A stretch of 64,000 nucleotides of DNA from positions 531,599-595,598 of the forward strand of contig JAUIFF010000001.1 in assembly GCA_030429545.1 (NCBI GenBank). The letters are read 5' to 3'. Position 1 is the stretch's first letter; each line of letters opens with the position of its first letter. Both the position numbers and the translations under genes were made by a program. The DNA is from Polyangia bacterium (lineage in GTDB: Bacteria > Myxococcota_A > Polyangia > Nannocystales > Nannocystaceae). Shown here piece after piece: positions 8,668-18,832 of this stretch. Below the pieces are notes generated by a model. The model made no database searches, had not been told where the DNA came from, and saw only the letters and a program-made list of their open reading frames with translations.

Positions 8668-9795
8668 TTACTGGAACTGCCGTGCTCTGCTTACACTCAC
8701 CAAAATGCCGACGCCTATCATCATGGTGAGGGCGTTTGACCCACCGAGGCTAAAAAACGGGAGCGTGACGCCGGTAACCGGCAGCAGCTGCAAGACCATG
8801 CCGATGTTGATGATGATGTGCCAAAAAAACAGGGCTGCGATGCCGACACACAACAGCGCGGCAAACCGCTCACGGGCCTGGCTGGCGCGGTTGAGCGACC
8901 ACAAGATCAGGCACAAGAAGATGGTGAGGACCATCGAGGTGCCCAAAAAGCCCCACTCCTCGGAGAACACGGCAAACGGAAAGTCGGTTTCACCGTAGGG
9001 TAAAAACCCGAGTTTGTTTTGCGTGCCGTTTTGCACCCCGCGGCCAAAAAAACCGCCGTTGCCGACACTGATCATCGCCTGGATTGTTTGGTAGCCCTCG
9101 TCGTCGGCGTAGGCCTCGGGGTTGAGCCACACATCGATCCGCGTGCGCTGGTAGTCGCGCATAAAAAAGCCCCAGCCGAGCACAAACGCGGCTAAACCGG
9201 TACTGACGAGGGCGGCCAAACTCTTGCCCGAAAGTTCGGTGACCGACAGCAGGCTAAGGCCCATGAGTATGCAAATAATGCTGGTACTGAGGTCGGGCTG
9301 GACAATAATAAACGCGACCGGCAAGCCGACGATGGCAAATGGGATGGCGCGTTGCAGAAGGGTCCGTTTGCCGCCCGAGGGGAGGTCGTGGAGGTAGCGG
9401 GCGAGGGCGAGGATCACCAGTACTTTCATCAGCTCCGACGGCTGAAACTGGTAGTCGCCAATGCCCAGCCAGCGCCTCGCTTCGTTGCGCATAATCCCGA
9501 TGACCGGGACCAGGGCCAGCAGCCCGAGACCAAACAGGTAGGCCGGATAGGCGAGGCGATACAGCAGGGTGTAACGCAGGCTGCCCACCACAATCGCGGC
9601 GATGGTGCCGAGCCCGATCCACCGTGCCTGGCCCATGAACTTGCCCGACCAGTCGCCGTTGCCGGCACTGTTGAGGTTGATCATTGCCAGCGCCACGATG
9701 ATGGCCGTTAGGACCACCACGACCCAGTCGATGGCACGGTTGAACCGGCCGAGCAGGGAGCGTGGGCGGCCGAGGAGGGGACGTTTAGACCGCAT
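8668..9795 (-). CDS. rodA: RodA, SEDS peptidoglycan glycosyltransferase
   Basis: This 375-residue polytopic membrane protein of the SEDS (FtsW/RodA/SpoVE) family polymerises glycan strands from lipid II during side-wall growth. The N-terminus is cytoplasmic and basic, then about ten membrane segments follow. Family landmarks are RRWLGIGDYQFQPSELMK (the loop with the conserved QPSE), QPDLSTS, and the C-terminal LPFFSLGGSN. It is the last gene of the mreB-mreC-mreD-mrdA-rodA operon and follows mrdA by 153 bp, a gap that contains one TGYANNTRCA copy. It works with the mrdA product, its transpeptidase partner. Length is normal for the family. Confidence 0.95.
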   Translation of the reverse strand: MRSKRPLLGRPRSLLGRFNRAIDWVVVVLTAIIVALAMINLNSAGNGDWSGKFMGQARWIGLGTIAAIVVGSLRYTLLYRLAYPAYLFGLGLLALVPVIGIMRNEARRWLGIGDYQFQPSELMKVLVILALARYLHDLPSGGKRTLLQRAIPFAIVGLPVAFIIVQPDLSTSIICILMGLSLLSVTELSGKSLAALVSTGLAAFVLGWGFFMRDYQRTRIDVWLNPEAYADDEGYQTIQAMISVGNGGFFGRGVQNGTQNKLGFLPYGETDFPFAVFSEEWGFLGTSMVLTIFLCLILWSLNRASQARERFAALLCVGIAALFFWHIIINIGMVLQLLPVTGVTLPFFSLGGSNALTMMIGVGILVSVSRARQFQ

Positions 9796-9948
9796 GCCGA
9801 CGCCCTCCGTTGCTGGCGATCATCAATGCATTTGCAAGTAGATCGCAATGGCTAGGCCGAGCGCGGATGCGGTGGGTACATCGCCAACCGCCAGTTGCGC
9901 TGGTACGGAGGCTGGGCACATCCCCGACGCACGTGGGTCGCTCGCAAG

Positions 9949-11982
9949 TCACGGGGCGGCGCCCTCCTGGGGTTCGTCGTTCGACGGGCCCTGGCGTTGG
10001 CCCGGCAAAGGCGGCGGGACTCCAGAGGCCCGGGGTTTGCGGGCACTGCCGATGGTTTCCTGACTGTCGAGGTAGGCCTGGATGACTTTCATGACGATCG
10101 GCGCAGCTGCATCGGCACCGACCCCGCCGTGTTCGACAAGCGCGACCACAGCGATGCGTGGATTTGTTGCAGGTGCATAGGCTGCAAACCACGCGTGCTC
10201 CTTGCCCACGTCCCAGCCGGGGATTTCGAGTTCGTCGTCGGCAACCCGGCGGCGGTCGAGGGCGGCGACCTGGGCAGTACCTGTCTTTCCAGCCACTTCG
10301 ACATTGTCGGGGCGTTCGCTGTAGGCGGTCCCGAGTTCGTCGTTGACAACCCCGACCAAGCCCCGGTGAATCCGACCGCGGTCGCCCCCCGGCAGCGGCT
10401 CCAAGTCGCGGCGCTGCTGCGGCTGATTGCGAAACACGAGTTTGTGGTCGGAGGTTTCGATGTGGTCGACGAGGTAGGGCGTCATCACCCGGCCGCCGTT
10501 GGCCAATGCCCCATAGACGACCGCAAGTTGCAACACCGTGGCAGTGACGTTGCCCTGACCGATCGCGCTGTTGAGCCGAACACCGCGCTGGTAGGTACCC
10601 TCGCGCGCCTCAAATGCTTCGGTCGGAATCCGGCCCTTGACCTCGGAGTTGAGCCCGAGCCCGGTGCGCTCGCCCAGGCCTAGGCGGCGGGCAAAGATTT
10701 CCATTTGGTCGAGGGTCAAGACCTCTTCCATGGCGAGCGTGTAGAAGTAGACGTTGCACGACTGAACAATCGCCTGCTCTAAATTTACCGGGCCATGTTT
10801 GTGTGTACATTTAAATCGCCGGCCACCGTATTTGACAAATCCGTTGCACTCGATTTCCCGCTCGGGGTCGAAGGTCGGGTCGTCGAGCGCAGCCAGTGCA
10901 GATACAACTTTGTAGGTCGATCCGGGGAAGAAGTGTTCCTGAATCGTACGGTCGATAAACGGCTTAAACGGGCTTTTGGACCACTCGGCATACTCCTCGC
11001 GCTTGATCGGCTGCTGCCAGCGGTTGGGGTCGATCGACGGGACCGAAAGCATCGCCAAAATGCGGCCGGTGTCGGGTTCGATGGCAACAACAGCCCCCGC
11101 GTGGATGCCATCAAACGCCTGGGCTGCGGTGCGCTGCAGGTCGAGGTCGAGGGTGAGGTAGATGTCCTGGCCGGGGATGGGATCTTCGTCGGGGGGGAGG
11201 GCTCCGATGGCTTCGCTCGGGGGTTCGCTGACCGGCCGACGGTGGACGTCGACAACCCGGGAACGTTTGCCAAGGCGTCCGCGCAGGTAGTTTTCCCACT
11301 GGCGTTCGATGCCGGTTTTGCCAACGCGGTCGCCGGGGCGGTAGCTGCCGCTCGAGCGCTCTAGGCCGGCCGGGGTAATTTCGCCGACGTATCCGGTGAC
11401 AAATGCGGTGAGGGTGCCGCGTGGGTAGTAGCGCCGGGATGACTCGCGGATTTCGACCCAATAGCCGAGCTGGTCGCTGCGGGCCTGGATACGTGCGTAT
11501 TCCTCCCAGGTCAGGTTGCTGCGGACAGCAGTCGCGTATTTGCCGTTGACCGGGTCTTCGCGGCGACTTGTGATTTTGGCGATGAACTTTTCGCGGTCGT
11601 TGTCATCGACAAAGTCGATGAACTCGGTGAGTTCGCGAATCTCGCCGTCCGTCACCGGAACACGCGAGCCAACTGCGGGGCCATCGGGTTGGTGGCGCTC
11701 TTCGGTCAGCCGCGGACGGGGTGTGATGTAGAGGGTGTAGGCCGGGCGATTGGTTGCCAGCGGTCGTCCCTTGGCATCAAAGATCCGCCCACGCGGGGCC
11801 TCGACCACAACCTCGTCGATGAAGTTGCGTTCGGCACGACGGCTGTAGTGGACCCCCTCGAGCACTTGGAGCTGGCACATGCGTCCGGCGAGCAGGGCAA
11901 AGGCTCCGAGCACAACGAGGACCATGGCCTGCAACCGTGGTCGCAGGCGTCGCAGGTCCTCAGCTTTGTGGAGTCCGGTCAT
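9949..11982 (-). CDS. mrdA: Penicillin-binding protein 2, cell-elongation transpeptidase
   Basis: Class B PBP of 677 residues from ATG 11982, which overlaps the end of mreD by 23 bp (an in-frame longer frame upstream is only open sequence). It has a short cytoplasmic tail, one membrane anchor (about 19-34), a pedestal domain with the RGRIFDAKGRPLA motif, and a transpeptidase domain. Active-site motifs are all present: S-T-Y-K at 355-358, S-C-N at 408-410 and K-T-G at 566-568. It cross-links peptidoglycan of the side wall in the periplasm together with RodA. The C-terminal 40 residues are Pro/Gly/Gln-rich and probably disordered. Confidence 0.95.
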   Translation of the reverse strand: MTGLHKAEDLRRLRPRLQAMVLVVLGAFALLAGRMCQLQVLEGVHYSRRAERNFIDEVVVEAPRGRIFDAKGRPLATNRPAYTLYITPRPRLTEERHQPDGPAVGSRVPVTDGEIRELTEFIDFVDDNDREKFIAKITSRREDPVNGKYATAVRSNLTWEEYARIQARSDQLGYWVEIRESSRRYYPRGTLTAFVTGYVGEITPAGLERSSGSYRPGDRVGKTGIERQWENYLRGRLGKRSRVVDVHRRPVSEPPSEAIGALPPDEDPIPGQDIYLTLDLDLQRTAAQAFDGIHAGAVVAIEPDTGRILAMLSVPSIDPNRWQQPIKREEYAEWSKSPFKPFIDRTIQEHFFPGSTYKVVSALAALDDPTFDPEREIECNGFVKYGGRRFKCTHKHGPVNLEQAIVQSCNVYFYTLAMEEVLTLDQMEIFARRLGLGERTGLGLNSEVKGRIPTEAFEAREGTYQRGVRLNSAIGQGNVTATVLQLAVVYGALANGGRVMTPYLVDHIETSDHKLVFRNQPQQRRDLEPLPGGDRGRIHRGLVGVVNDELGTAYSERPDNVEVAGKTGTAQVAALDRRRVADDELEIPGWDVGKEHAWFAAYAPATNPRIAVVALVEHGGVGADAAAPIVMKVIQAYLDSQETIGSARKPRASGVPPPLPGQRQGPSNDEPQEGAAP

Positions 11983-12622
11983 GGGGGAGTCTGGCCGCGG
12001 GACGACGGAATGTACGTTTATTCCCCGGGCGCACATTCCGAGTTGTGATGGGCCCGGGACGATCGGGGCGCGGACCACCTCGGTTGGCAACCGATGCCAG
12101 CCGATCGCCGAGTTTATACACGCTGTCAAACAACCACCAAATCGTCGGCGCTGCCAGCAGTGTGGCGAGGGCGTGCCAGTGCAGTACCCACAGGCTACGG
12201 GTGAGAGAGATCGAACCCACACCCAAACCGGCGGCGATCGACGCCAGTGCCGCCCATGCGACCAAGTCGATCGCTAAGGCGGCGAGGGCGGCAACGAAGG
12301 CCCGCGAGACCAACCCTTCGAGCGACAGGCGGCCAGCCGCCCAGCGCACGCCGAGGTACACAAGGCCGTGCCCCAAACACAACGCCCCGGCCGGAAATCC
12401 CTGGTGAAGATCGGCGAGGTAGCCCAAAAACAACGCGAGCGCCAAATCGACGGGAAGTGACAGCTCGCGGAGGTTGCGAGTGTGTTCCGAGCACGCGAGG
12501 TGGGTAACGGCGATCGCAGAGACCGCCGGGAGCATCACGGTGAGTGAGAGCGCTTGCCCCAAACCGGCGACGGCGGCGAGCAAGAACCAGCCAAACAGTA
12601 CGAATGTGAGTGCCCGTAGCAT
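11960..12622 (-). CDS. mreD: Rod shape-determining protein MreD
   Basis: This 220-residue protein starts at ATG 12622 (MLRALTFVLFGWF), 5 bp after mreC stops. It has about five to six hydrophobic segments (FGWFLLAAVAGLG, LALALFLGYLADLHQG, FVAALAALAIDLVAWAAL). The LGYLADLHQG element is characteristic of MreD. It is a membrane partner that couples MreC and MreB to the elongasome. The C-terminal about 45 residues are Arg/Pro-rich, longer than usual, and overlap the start of mrdA. Position in the operon confirms the name. Confidence 0.9.
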   Translation of the reverse strand: MLRALTFVLFGWFLLAAVAGLGQALSLTVMLPAVSAIAVTHLACSEHTRNLRELSLPVDLALALFLGYLADLHQGFPAGALCLGHGLVYLGVRWAAGRLSLEGLVSRAFVAALAALAIDLVAWAALASIAAGLGVGSISLTRSLWVLHWHALATLLAAPTIWWLFDSVYKLGDRLASVANRGGPRPDRPGPITTRNVRPGNKRTFRRPAARLPHDRTPQS

Positions 12623-12627
12623 CGAGG

Positions 12628-13515
12628 TCAGCGCAGGGGTTGCAAGCCATGGGCCGCGATCGGGGGGGGAGGACGTTCGGCCTGGGGATCTGGGTCGGGT
12701 GCTCGCGCGAGCACAACCCACACCATGTTGAGGCGGTCAAAGCGAACGAGGGGCACGACCTCAACACGCTGCTGGTCGCCGACGAGTTGCTCGACTTGGG
12801 TCACCTGTCCCACCGGATGGCCGCGGGGGAACATTTCGTCGGCACCGCTGGTCTGGATGATGTCGCCGACCTGCACGGGTTCGTCGCTCGGGATGATATG
12901 GGCGATGCACAGGTCCTCCTCGGCACCTTCGAGGATCCCCGGAGCTCTTGTACGTGCAACTTCGACGGCGAGTTTGCTGCGCGGGTCGGTGATCAGCCGG
13001 ACATCGGAGAAGTTGTCGGCCGTGCGGTGGATCCGGCCGATCACGCCGGCGTCGGACAGCACGGCCATACCCGGTTGGACATAGTCGGAGCCGCGGTCGA
13101 GCCGGAGTTTGACCACCCGGACCAGCGGCGATTGCTCAAATCCGATGATCGCCGCCGACAACAGGTCTTCGGGTACGCGCTCGCGCAGTTGCAAGGCCCG
13201 CCGCAGCTCTTGGTTTTCCTCTTCGACCCGCAAAAGCTCGTGGAGTTTGAGGCGAAGCTCGCTGTTTTCGCTGGTGAGCTCGACATTTTCGTCTTGCAGC
13301 TTGGCCTGCATCACCCAGCGCTCAAACACACCGGCGACGGTTGCGGTCGAATAGCTCACGCCCGCCTCGAGCGGGCCGCCGATCCGACGCAGCGAGCGGT
13401 CAAAGGCGTTGAGGTTGTGCGGATCTTGGCTGGCGCTGCGCAGCAACAGCACAGGGATCGCCAACATCACGAGGATGAGGGTGGTGTTGCGGACGCTGCG
13501 AAGCGATACCGCCAT
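12628..13515 (-). CDS. mreC: Rod shape-determining protein MreC
   Basis: This 295-residue bitopic protein has one N-terminal membrane segment (TTLILVMLAIPVLLL), then a coiled coil from about 70 to 115 (KLQDENVELTSENSELRLKL and onwards). The paired beta domain of MreC follows, with GMAVLSDAGVIGRI, VRLITDPRSKLAVEV, QVGDIIQTSGADEMFPRGHPVG and VEVVPLVRFDRLNMVWVVL. It forms a periplasmic scaffold linking MreB filaments to PBP2 and RodA. It lies 23 bp downstream of mreB and 5 bp upstream of mreD, so it is operonic. The Pro-rich C-terminal tail is variable in the family. Confidence 0.95.
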   Translation of the reverse strand: MAVSLRSVRNTTLILVMLAIPVLLLRSASQDPHNLNAFDRSLRRIGGPLEAGVSYSTATVAGVFERWVMQAKLQDENVELTSENSELRLKLHELLRVEEENQELRRALQLRERVPEDLLSAAIIGFEQSPLVRVVKLRLDRGSDYVQPGMAVLSDAGVIGRIHRTADNFSDVRLITDPRSKLAVEVARTRAPGILEGAEEDLCIAHIIPSDEPVQVGDIIQTSGADEMFPRGHPVGQVTQVEQLVGDQQRVEVVPLVRFDRLNMVWVVLARAPDPDPQAERPPPPIAAHGLQPLR

Positions 13516-13538
13516 GGCTCACCGCGCCTTGTCGCCGG

Positions 13539-14570
13539 TCATGTCAGCGCCACCTCGCGCAGGAGGTCGAGCTCATCGAGGGCAGCACCTGTCCCCAAGA
13601 CCACAGCGAATTCGGGTTCGTCACACAAAAACACTGGCAGCTGGGTTTGTTGCGACAGCAGTTCGTCGAGGCCGGCGAGCATCGAGCCGCCGCCGGTCAA
13701 AATGATGCCCTTGTCGACGATATCGGCACACAGCTCGGGGGGCGCCTGCTCCAACACCACACGGACGGCATCGACGATGGCGCTCACCGGCTCGCTGAGT
13801 GCTTCACGAATCTCGTCGGAGTTGATGCTGACGGTTTTGGGGATCCCGCCTACGAGGTCGCGCCCTTTGACTTCCATTGTCAAAACCTCGGGCGTGGGGT
13901 AGGCGCTACCGATTTCGATTTTGACTTTTTCGGCCGTGCGCTCGCCGATCAGCAGGTTGTACTTGCGTTTGATGTGGTGGACGATCGCTTCGTCCATCTT
14001 GTCGCCGCCCACGCGAATGCTCTTGCAGGCGACGATCCCGGCCAGTGAAATCACGGCGACTTCGCAGGTACCGCCACCAATGTCGACGACCATGTTGCCG
14101 CCGGGTTCGGTGATCGGCAGGCCGGCTCCGATCGCGGCAGCCATCGGCTCCTCGATCAAAAACACTTCGCGGGCACCGGCCGCTAGGGCCGAGTCGCGGA
14201 CGGCTCGCTTCTCAACTTCGGTGATGCCCGAAGGGACACAAATGATAATCCGCGGCTTGACCAGGGTTTGGCGGTTGTGGGCCCGGTTGATGAAGTGCCG
14301 CATCATCGCCTCGGTCACCTCAAAGTCGGCGATCACACCCTCTTTCATGGGGCGGATGGCGACGATGTTTCCGGGCGTCCGGCCGAGCATTTCCTTGGCG
14401 TCTTTGCCGACCGCCAGCACGCGTTTGCTCGTTCCCTTTTTTTGAACTGCGACGACAGACGGCTCGTGGGCGACAATTCCCTTACCCCTGACGTAGGTCA
14501 GGGTTGTCGCCGTCCCCAGGTCGATCGCAAGATCGTTGGAGAACAGGCCGTATACCCAATCAAAGAGCAT
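13539..14570 (-). CDS. mreB: MreB, bacterial actin
   Basis: This 343-residue actin-fold ATPase polymerises under the inner membrane and directs lateral wall synthesis. Signatures are [17 protein letters not shown] (phosphate 1), the [12 protein letters not shown] element, [17 protein letters not shown] (phosphate 2) and [16 protein letters not shown] (adenosine). The N-terminal [19 protein letters not shown] contains an amphipathic membrane-binding stretch. It is the first gene of the elongasome operon, whose promoter must lie in 14571-14700. Length and motifs are normal. Confidence 0.97.
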   Translation of the reverse strand: MLFDWVYGLFSNDLAIDLGTATTLTYVRGKGIVAHEPSVVAVQKKGTSKRVLAVGKDAKEMLGRTPGNIVAIRPMKEGVIADFEVTEAMMRHFINRAHNRQTLVKPRIIICVPSGITEVEKRAVRDSALAAGAREVFLIEEPMAAAIGAGLPITEPGGNMVVDIGGGTCEVAVISLAGIVACKSIRVGGDKMDEAIVHHIKRKYNLLIGERTAEKVKIEIGSAYPTPEVLTMEVKGRDLVGGIPKTVSINSDEIREALSEPVSAIVDAVRVVLEQAPPELCADIVDKGIILTGGGSMLAGLDELLSQQTQLPVFLCDEPEFAVVLGTGAALDELDLLREVALT

Positions 14571-15006
14571 GTGGTCGTTGCCTGGTGTAGAAGTGAACCG
14601 GTGGGCGGGCTGATCCTACCCGGGAATCGCGAGCACTGACAGTCCTGGTTTGTGTGACTGCGCCGTTGACGCGCTCAATCGCGCAAAATGGAGTTTGACA
14701 TACAACTCGTGCAGGTTAACCGCAAGTGCGGGGGCTCCGTAAATCTGTGGAGAAGCGTACAAAATACCAGGTTATTGGGGGGTTGCCGGTGAAGTCACGA
14801 TTTCGAGCGAGGTGGGATCGTTGGCTGTGCAACCGTCGACGTTTCGCCACCGCCGCCTGTTCCCAGAAGTTTGGAGACTCGTCACACCGGGTGTTGCGCG
14901 GCGCCTAACCGTAGCGCGGGAATCGGCGATTTCCATGGCGGGGTGAGTTGAGCCGCATCCGCGCGGTTTGGCGGCGACCGTCGGTAGCGGTACCTTCCCG
15001 GTGCGC
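14571..15006. other. Divergent promoter region between mreB and the PpiD-like gene
   Basis: These 436 bp carry no recognised gene. A TTGACA at 14696 followed by a short AT-richer stretch (TACAAC, TTAACC) could be part of a rightward promoter, but no -10 at 17 bp is clear. A 61-residue frame at 14726 has no start signal and was not called. Confidence 0.35.
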
Positions 15007-16803
15007 ATGATCATCAAACTTCGCGAAGCATCCAAGAGCATGGTGATGTGGGTCATCCTCGGGGTTTTGGCCCTGGGTTTCGGACTCAGCTTCGGCCTCC
15101 CCAGTGATGCCATCACCCTCGGCGACAAGCCGATCGCCAAGGTCTATGGCGAGTCCCTCTCGGGAAGCGACTTCGCCTACCAAGAAGCCGCGATCAAACT
15201 CTCTCCCATGGTTCAGATCCCCAAAAACGACCCGCGCATGCAGGAGTTGATGGGTGTCAAAGAAGAGACGGTCGAGGCGATTATCGAACGCCGCGTGCTG
15301 GCCAAAGCCGGCGAGGAAATGGGGCTTGGCGCCCGTGTCGAAGATGCCGAGGACCTGACCTTCCGCGGCCATCTCATTGTCATGGGCGACACCTTTGATT
15401 GGCTCGGCGGGCAGAAGTTTAACTACGAGCAAAGCTTCAAGCGGTGGCTGCTGCGGACCCTGCGGGTGAACGAGCGCGACTACCTCGAGATCCAGCGCAA
15501 AGAGTTGATCGCGCGGACCGTGCGGGACGTCGTCGCCAGCTCGGTGGTTGTGCCCGAGCCCGAGTTGCGCGCAGCCTACGAAGAGCAGGCCAACCAGATG
15601 TCGCTGCGTTACGTGCGGTTTCAAAATGCCCACTACGCCGACCTAGTCGACCCCAAACCGGAGGAAATCGACGCCTACGTCAGCGAGCACAAGGACGAGC
15701 TCAAGCAGCAGTTTACCTCCCAGGGCGTTCGCTTTAGCAAGTTGCCCAAACAGGTGCGCCTGCGGTTTATCAAGGTCAATCGCCCCAAGGCCGTCGCCGA
15801 GGATGCCGACGACGCGACTAAAAAAGCGTTTGCTGAGCAGGATGCCGAGGCCAAAGCCAAGATCGAAGCCGCGGTCAAGGCCATGGCCGATGGCAAGGAC
15901 TTTCGCCAGGTCGCCCGCGAGGTCTCCGAAGACCCGAGCACCGCCCGTCGCGGTGGCGACTACGACTGGGTCAGCCTAGAGGGCACCGGGTCGGGACTCG
16001 AGACGATTGTTGATGATACAGCGAAATCCCTCGAGTCCGGGCAGACCTCCGAGATCGTCACCGGCGACGAGGCCTACTACGTCGTCCGCGTCGACGGTGT
16101 GCGCGAGGGTGATGTGCCCGAGGCCGACGCCCTGCGGGAGCTCGCGGTCGATGCCCTGATGCGCGACGGCGGCAAAACCCTCGCTCGCCAAGCAGCCGAC
16201 GAAGCGTTGCTCAAGCTCAAAGAAGAGTCGGCAACCCTCGAGAAGTTGTTCGACGCCCCCGATGCACTCGGGGCAACCAACCCCGGGATCGAGTCGCTCG
16301 GCGAACTCGGAGGCAACACCGAGGCGTCCAACAAGCCCAAGATCAGCGAGACCGGCCTGTTTGCCAAGGGGAAGCCGGTGCCGGGGATCGGGCCCCAACC
16401 CGAGCTGATCAAGGCCGCCTGGGATGCAGATGCCAAGGCCGAGATTATCGACCAGGTCTTTGAGACAGATGACGGTTTCATTCTCGCCAAGGTCGACCGC
16501 AAGGAGCTCGCTTCCGACGAGGGGTTTGCCGAGCAACGCGAGCAGATCTACCGCACGCTCGCCGAACGCAAGGCGTTGCAGCTCAACTCAAAGTTTGCCC
16601 ACAGCCGCTGTGTCGAGGCCAAGGGGCGCGGCCACATCTCGTCGTACCCCGAAAAACTCAAGCGGTTTTTAACCTACGACACCAACCTCAACAAAGACGA
16701 GCAGGGCAAGCAACAGATGCGGCCATACGCCATGTGCGACCGCGTGGGTATGCGCGGGAGCTTGATGCGACTTGCCGCCTTTGGCCAGCTGGGTGGAAAA
16801 TAG
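15007..16803 (+). CDS. PpiD/SurA-type periplasmic peptidyl-prolyl isomerase
   Basis: The protein has 598 residues from ATG 15007 (MIIKLREASKSMVMWVILGVLALGFG), chosen because it gives the classic PpiD start: a short basic tail followed by one membrane anchor. A SurA-N-like helical domain follows (KVYGESLSGSDFAYQEAAIKL; ELMGVKEETVEAIIERRVL). A parvulin domain lies about residues 250-380 (RLRFIKVNRPKA, DFRQVAREVSEDPSTARRGGDYDWVS, YYVVRVDGV), with the S-DP-ST-RGGD-W motif. It probably helps fold secreted or outer-membrane proteins at the outer face of the inner membrane. It is transcribed divergently from mreB and closed by a terminator at 16831. Confidence 0.88.
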   Translation: MIIKLREASKSMVMWVILGVLALGFGLSFGLPSDAITLGDKPIAKVYGESLSGSDFAYQEAAIKLSPMVQIPKNDPRMQELMGVKEETVEAIIERRVLAKAGEEMGLGARVEDAEDLTFRGHLIVMGDTFDWLGGQKFNYEQSFKRWLLRTLRVNERDYLEIQRKELIARTVRDVVASSVVVPEPELRAAYEEQANQMSLRYVRFQNAHYADLVDPKPEEIDAYVSEHKDELKQQFTSQGVRFSKLPKQVRLRFIKVNRPKAVAEDADDATKKAFAEQDAEAKAKIEAAVKAMADGKDFRQVAREVSEDPSTARRGGDYDWVSLEGTGSGLETIVDDTAKSLESGQTSEIVTGDEAYYVVRVDGVREGDVPEADALRELAVDALMRDGGKTLARQAADEALLKLKEESATLEKLFDAPDALGATNPGIESLGELGGNTEASNKPKISETGLFAKGKPVPGIGPQPELIKAAWDADAKAEIIDQVFETDDGFILAKVDRKELASDEGFAEQREQIYRTLAERKALQLNSKFAHSRCVEAKGRGHISSYPEKLKRFLTYDTNLNKDEQGKQQMRPYAMCDRVGMRGSLMRLAAFGQLGGK

Positions 16804-16830
16804 GGCACTTTAGAAGTGTTGATACATCAA

Positions 16831-16860
16831 ACGGCCCCGCCTGCGGGGTCGTTTTTTTTG
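16831..16860 (+). terminator. Rho-independent terminator
   Basis: Stem CGGCCCCGC-CT-GCGGGGTCG followed by eight T, 28 bp after the stop of the PpiD-like gene. It is preceded by a small TTGAT/ATCAA dyad at 16818-16829. Confidence 0.85.
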
Positions 16861-16891
16861 TTGGCCGCACGCGGCCCTAAAAAAGTCGGTT

Positions 16892-18805
16892 ATGGTTGAC
16901 ATGCCGATGTCCGCAGCTACGCCCTCACGCTTTGACGTGTCGATCGGCCTGAGTCGCGCAGGGATTGAGGTTTCGCTGGGCGAGCGGTGGTTGAGCCCGG
17001 GCGTCAGGCTTGTCGAGCTGCATGGGGCTCTTCCTCGGCCACCCAAAAAATTCCGCTCCGATGCCCTGGACACACTGTTGCAGGTACAACCACTCGAAGT
17101 TGGACGTGCTGTGTTCACGCTCGAGCAGGGGGCGTTTGAGTTGGCCCTGGACAAGCTCGTCGGTGACATCGCTTTCCCGCTGAAATCCGGCGCTTCGTGG
17201 CGAGTCGAGCGGGTGCGGGTGCTCGACCAACTGCCCGCGCTGCTCGGAACCGAGGCCCCGATGTGTATCGAGCTTCGTGGTCACCAAACCGGCGGCATTC
17301 CGGTTGGCGTGTGGCTGTCTGCCGAGGTCGAGATCGCAGGCCGGCACCTGGTGCTCGGGCTGGCACCGCGGGCCATCTTGGGGCTGACAACTCAGGACAC
17401 GCACGGGCTCGTCGACCGCCTGGGGCATTGCCTGGCCGAGCGGGCATTTGTCCATTACGGCGAAGGCCGCCTACGGGTCGACATTGGCCGTAGGCTATTG
17501 GCACGCGCCTGGTTGGAGATGGGCTGGCGCGTGCCCGACCTCGGGCAGCTGGTGTTGTGGTCGTTGCAGGTCGGCGGTGGTCAGTTCGACGTCGAGTTGC
17601 GGGCCGCGACGGCTCCTCAACCAGATGCTGATACAAGTACGACACGGCGACACCGGGCAACGCGACGGCACATTGAAACCGCGCGGTCGATGGTGGCTCC
17701 CCCGGCAACGTCGGCAAAAGTGCGGCGGGCAGCGGTTCGCAGTTGGGGTGTTGGCATCGGTGTTTCGCGGCCATTGGAACAGCTCAGCAAGCCTCAGGAC
17801 CCACCAGTCGATGTGGGTGAAGTAGATGTCAGCCACGGCGATCGGCGACTGGCGGCGGCAGCTACACGCTATCGCTGTGCGACGTCGCTTGACCGCGACA
17901 ACCGGGCGCGTGAGTCCCTGCTAACCGATGCTTGTACAAACTTTCCCGGTGATGACCTGGCGCGGCGGCTGTTGCTGGCTGCCGTTGCCAAACGCCCGCT
18001 TGCCCACAGGGTAGCCCTGTTGCAGCGTAGCCAGCAGTTACCGGGGAACCGCGACACACAGCGGTTGCGAGGGGTGGCCTGGGGGTTGTCGCTACTGGTT
18101 CACAGCGGAGACGCCAAGGCCTCGCGTCGGGTTTTGGAGCCCATTGCCCATGCCGAGTTGCGCGACCCCGGGGCGCCACAGGTTGGCCTGCGGATATGGT
18201 GTGCGGTCACCCGGGCACGTGCCGAAGACGAGGATGTTGTCTGCGAAAGCGTGCTCGATGCGATATCGCATGCGCATACATGTTTTTCGCGGTTGCCACA
18301 CCGGGACGCTGCCCCCCTGTGGCAGACGACTGCTGTGGATTCGATGGTTGCTCGCTACGCCGCCCGCAAGCTCGAAGATGCCATTCGTCTCGCTGAGCGG
18401 ATGCTGCCGAAATCCGATGCGCACCCACCCGCCGATTGGCTTGTCACGCTCGCCCACGCCCCGCGCACGCTGCTGGCCGACATGACACAAGGGCTGCGTG
18501 CGTCCCCCGAGCTCTGTATGTTTTTTGCGTATGCATGGAAAATGGCCCTGGAGCAGGTCGACGCCACCACTGCGGCGCACTACCACGAGCAAGTCCAGTG
18601 TTTGGCGACCATTCGCACGGCCTTAGGCGAGCGGGTTTCGCCCAAGGATGTCGTCGAGGAGGCGTGGCTACTGGGGTTTGCGTTGGGGCAGGTCGGGCGT
18701 GCAATCGAGCTGCTGCAGGCCGCGAATCGGCGTTGGCCAGCAGACCGCGCAATCGAGCAAGCAATCGCCGACCTCCGGGAAACTGTCACCAGCTCATCGG
18801 CGTAG
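16892..18805 (+). CDS. Unrecognised 637-residue protein
   Basis: A long frame with good codon usage starts at ATG 16892; ATGs at 16901 and 16907 are equally possible. No signal peptide is visible. Residues about 1-240 are rich in beta-type hydrophobic strands (GIEVSLGERWLSPGVRLVELHG, FELALDKLVGDIAFPL, GVWLSAEVEIAGRHLVLGLAPRAIL), then a charged linker follows. The C-terminal half (about 330-630) is alpha-helical and Ala/Arg/Leu-rich with a TPR-like rhythm (RLLLAAVAKRPLAHRVALLQ, GFALGQVGRAIELLQAANRRWPADRAIEQAI). The N-terminal style and length resemble large hypothetical proteins of myxobacteria, but I cannot name it. It ends 69 bp before the DUF4157 gene, which has its own promoter. Confidence 0.6.
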   Translation: MVDMPMSAATPSRFDVSIGLSRAGIEVSLGERWLSPGVRLVELHGALPRPPKKFRSDALDTLLQVQPLEVGRAVFTLEQGAFELALDKLVGDIAFPLKSGASWRVERVRVLDQLPALLGTEAPMCIELRGHQTGGIPVGVWLSAEVEIAGRHLVLGLAPRAILGLTTQDTHGLVDRLGHCLAERAFVHYGEGRLRVDIGRRLLARAWLEMGWRVPDLGQLVLWSLQVGGGQFDVELRAATAPQPDADTSTTRRHRATRRHIETARSMVAPPATSAKVRRAAVRSWGVGIGVSRPLEQLSKPQDPPVDVGEVDVSHGDRRLAAAATRYRCATSLDRDNRARESLLTDACTNFPGDDLARRLLLAAVAKRPLAHRVALLQRSQQLPGNRDTQRLRGVAWGLSLLVHSGDAKASRRVLEPIAHAELRDPGAPQVGLRIWCAVTRARAEDEDVVCESVLDAISHAHTCFSRLPHRDAAPLWQTTAVDSMVARYAARKLEDAIRLAERMLPKSDAHPPADWLVTLAHAPRTLLADMTQGLRASPELCMFFAYAWKMALEQVDATTAAHYHEQVQCLATIRTALGERVSPKDVVEEAWLLGFALGQVGRAIELLQAANRRWPADRAIEQAIADLRETVTSSSA

Positions 18806-18832
18806 TCGCGCCCTTGAGTGCCGGTGTTGGGT

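Noticed and set aside
12610..13902. 430-residue plus-strand frame across mreC and the end of mreB
   Set aside because: Shadow of two certain genes of the elongasome operon.
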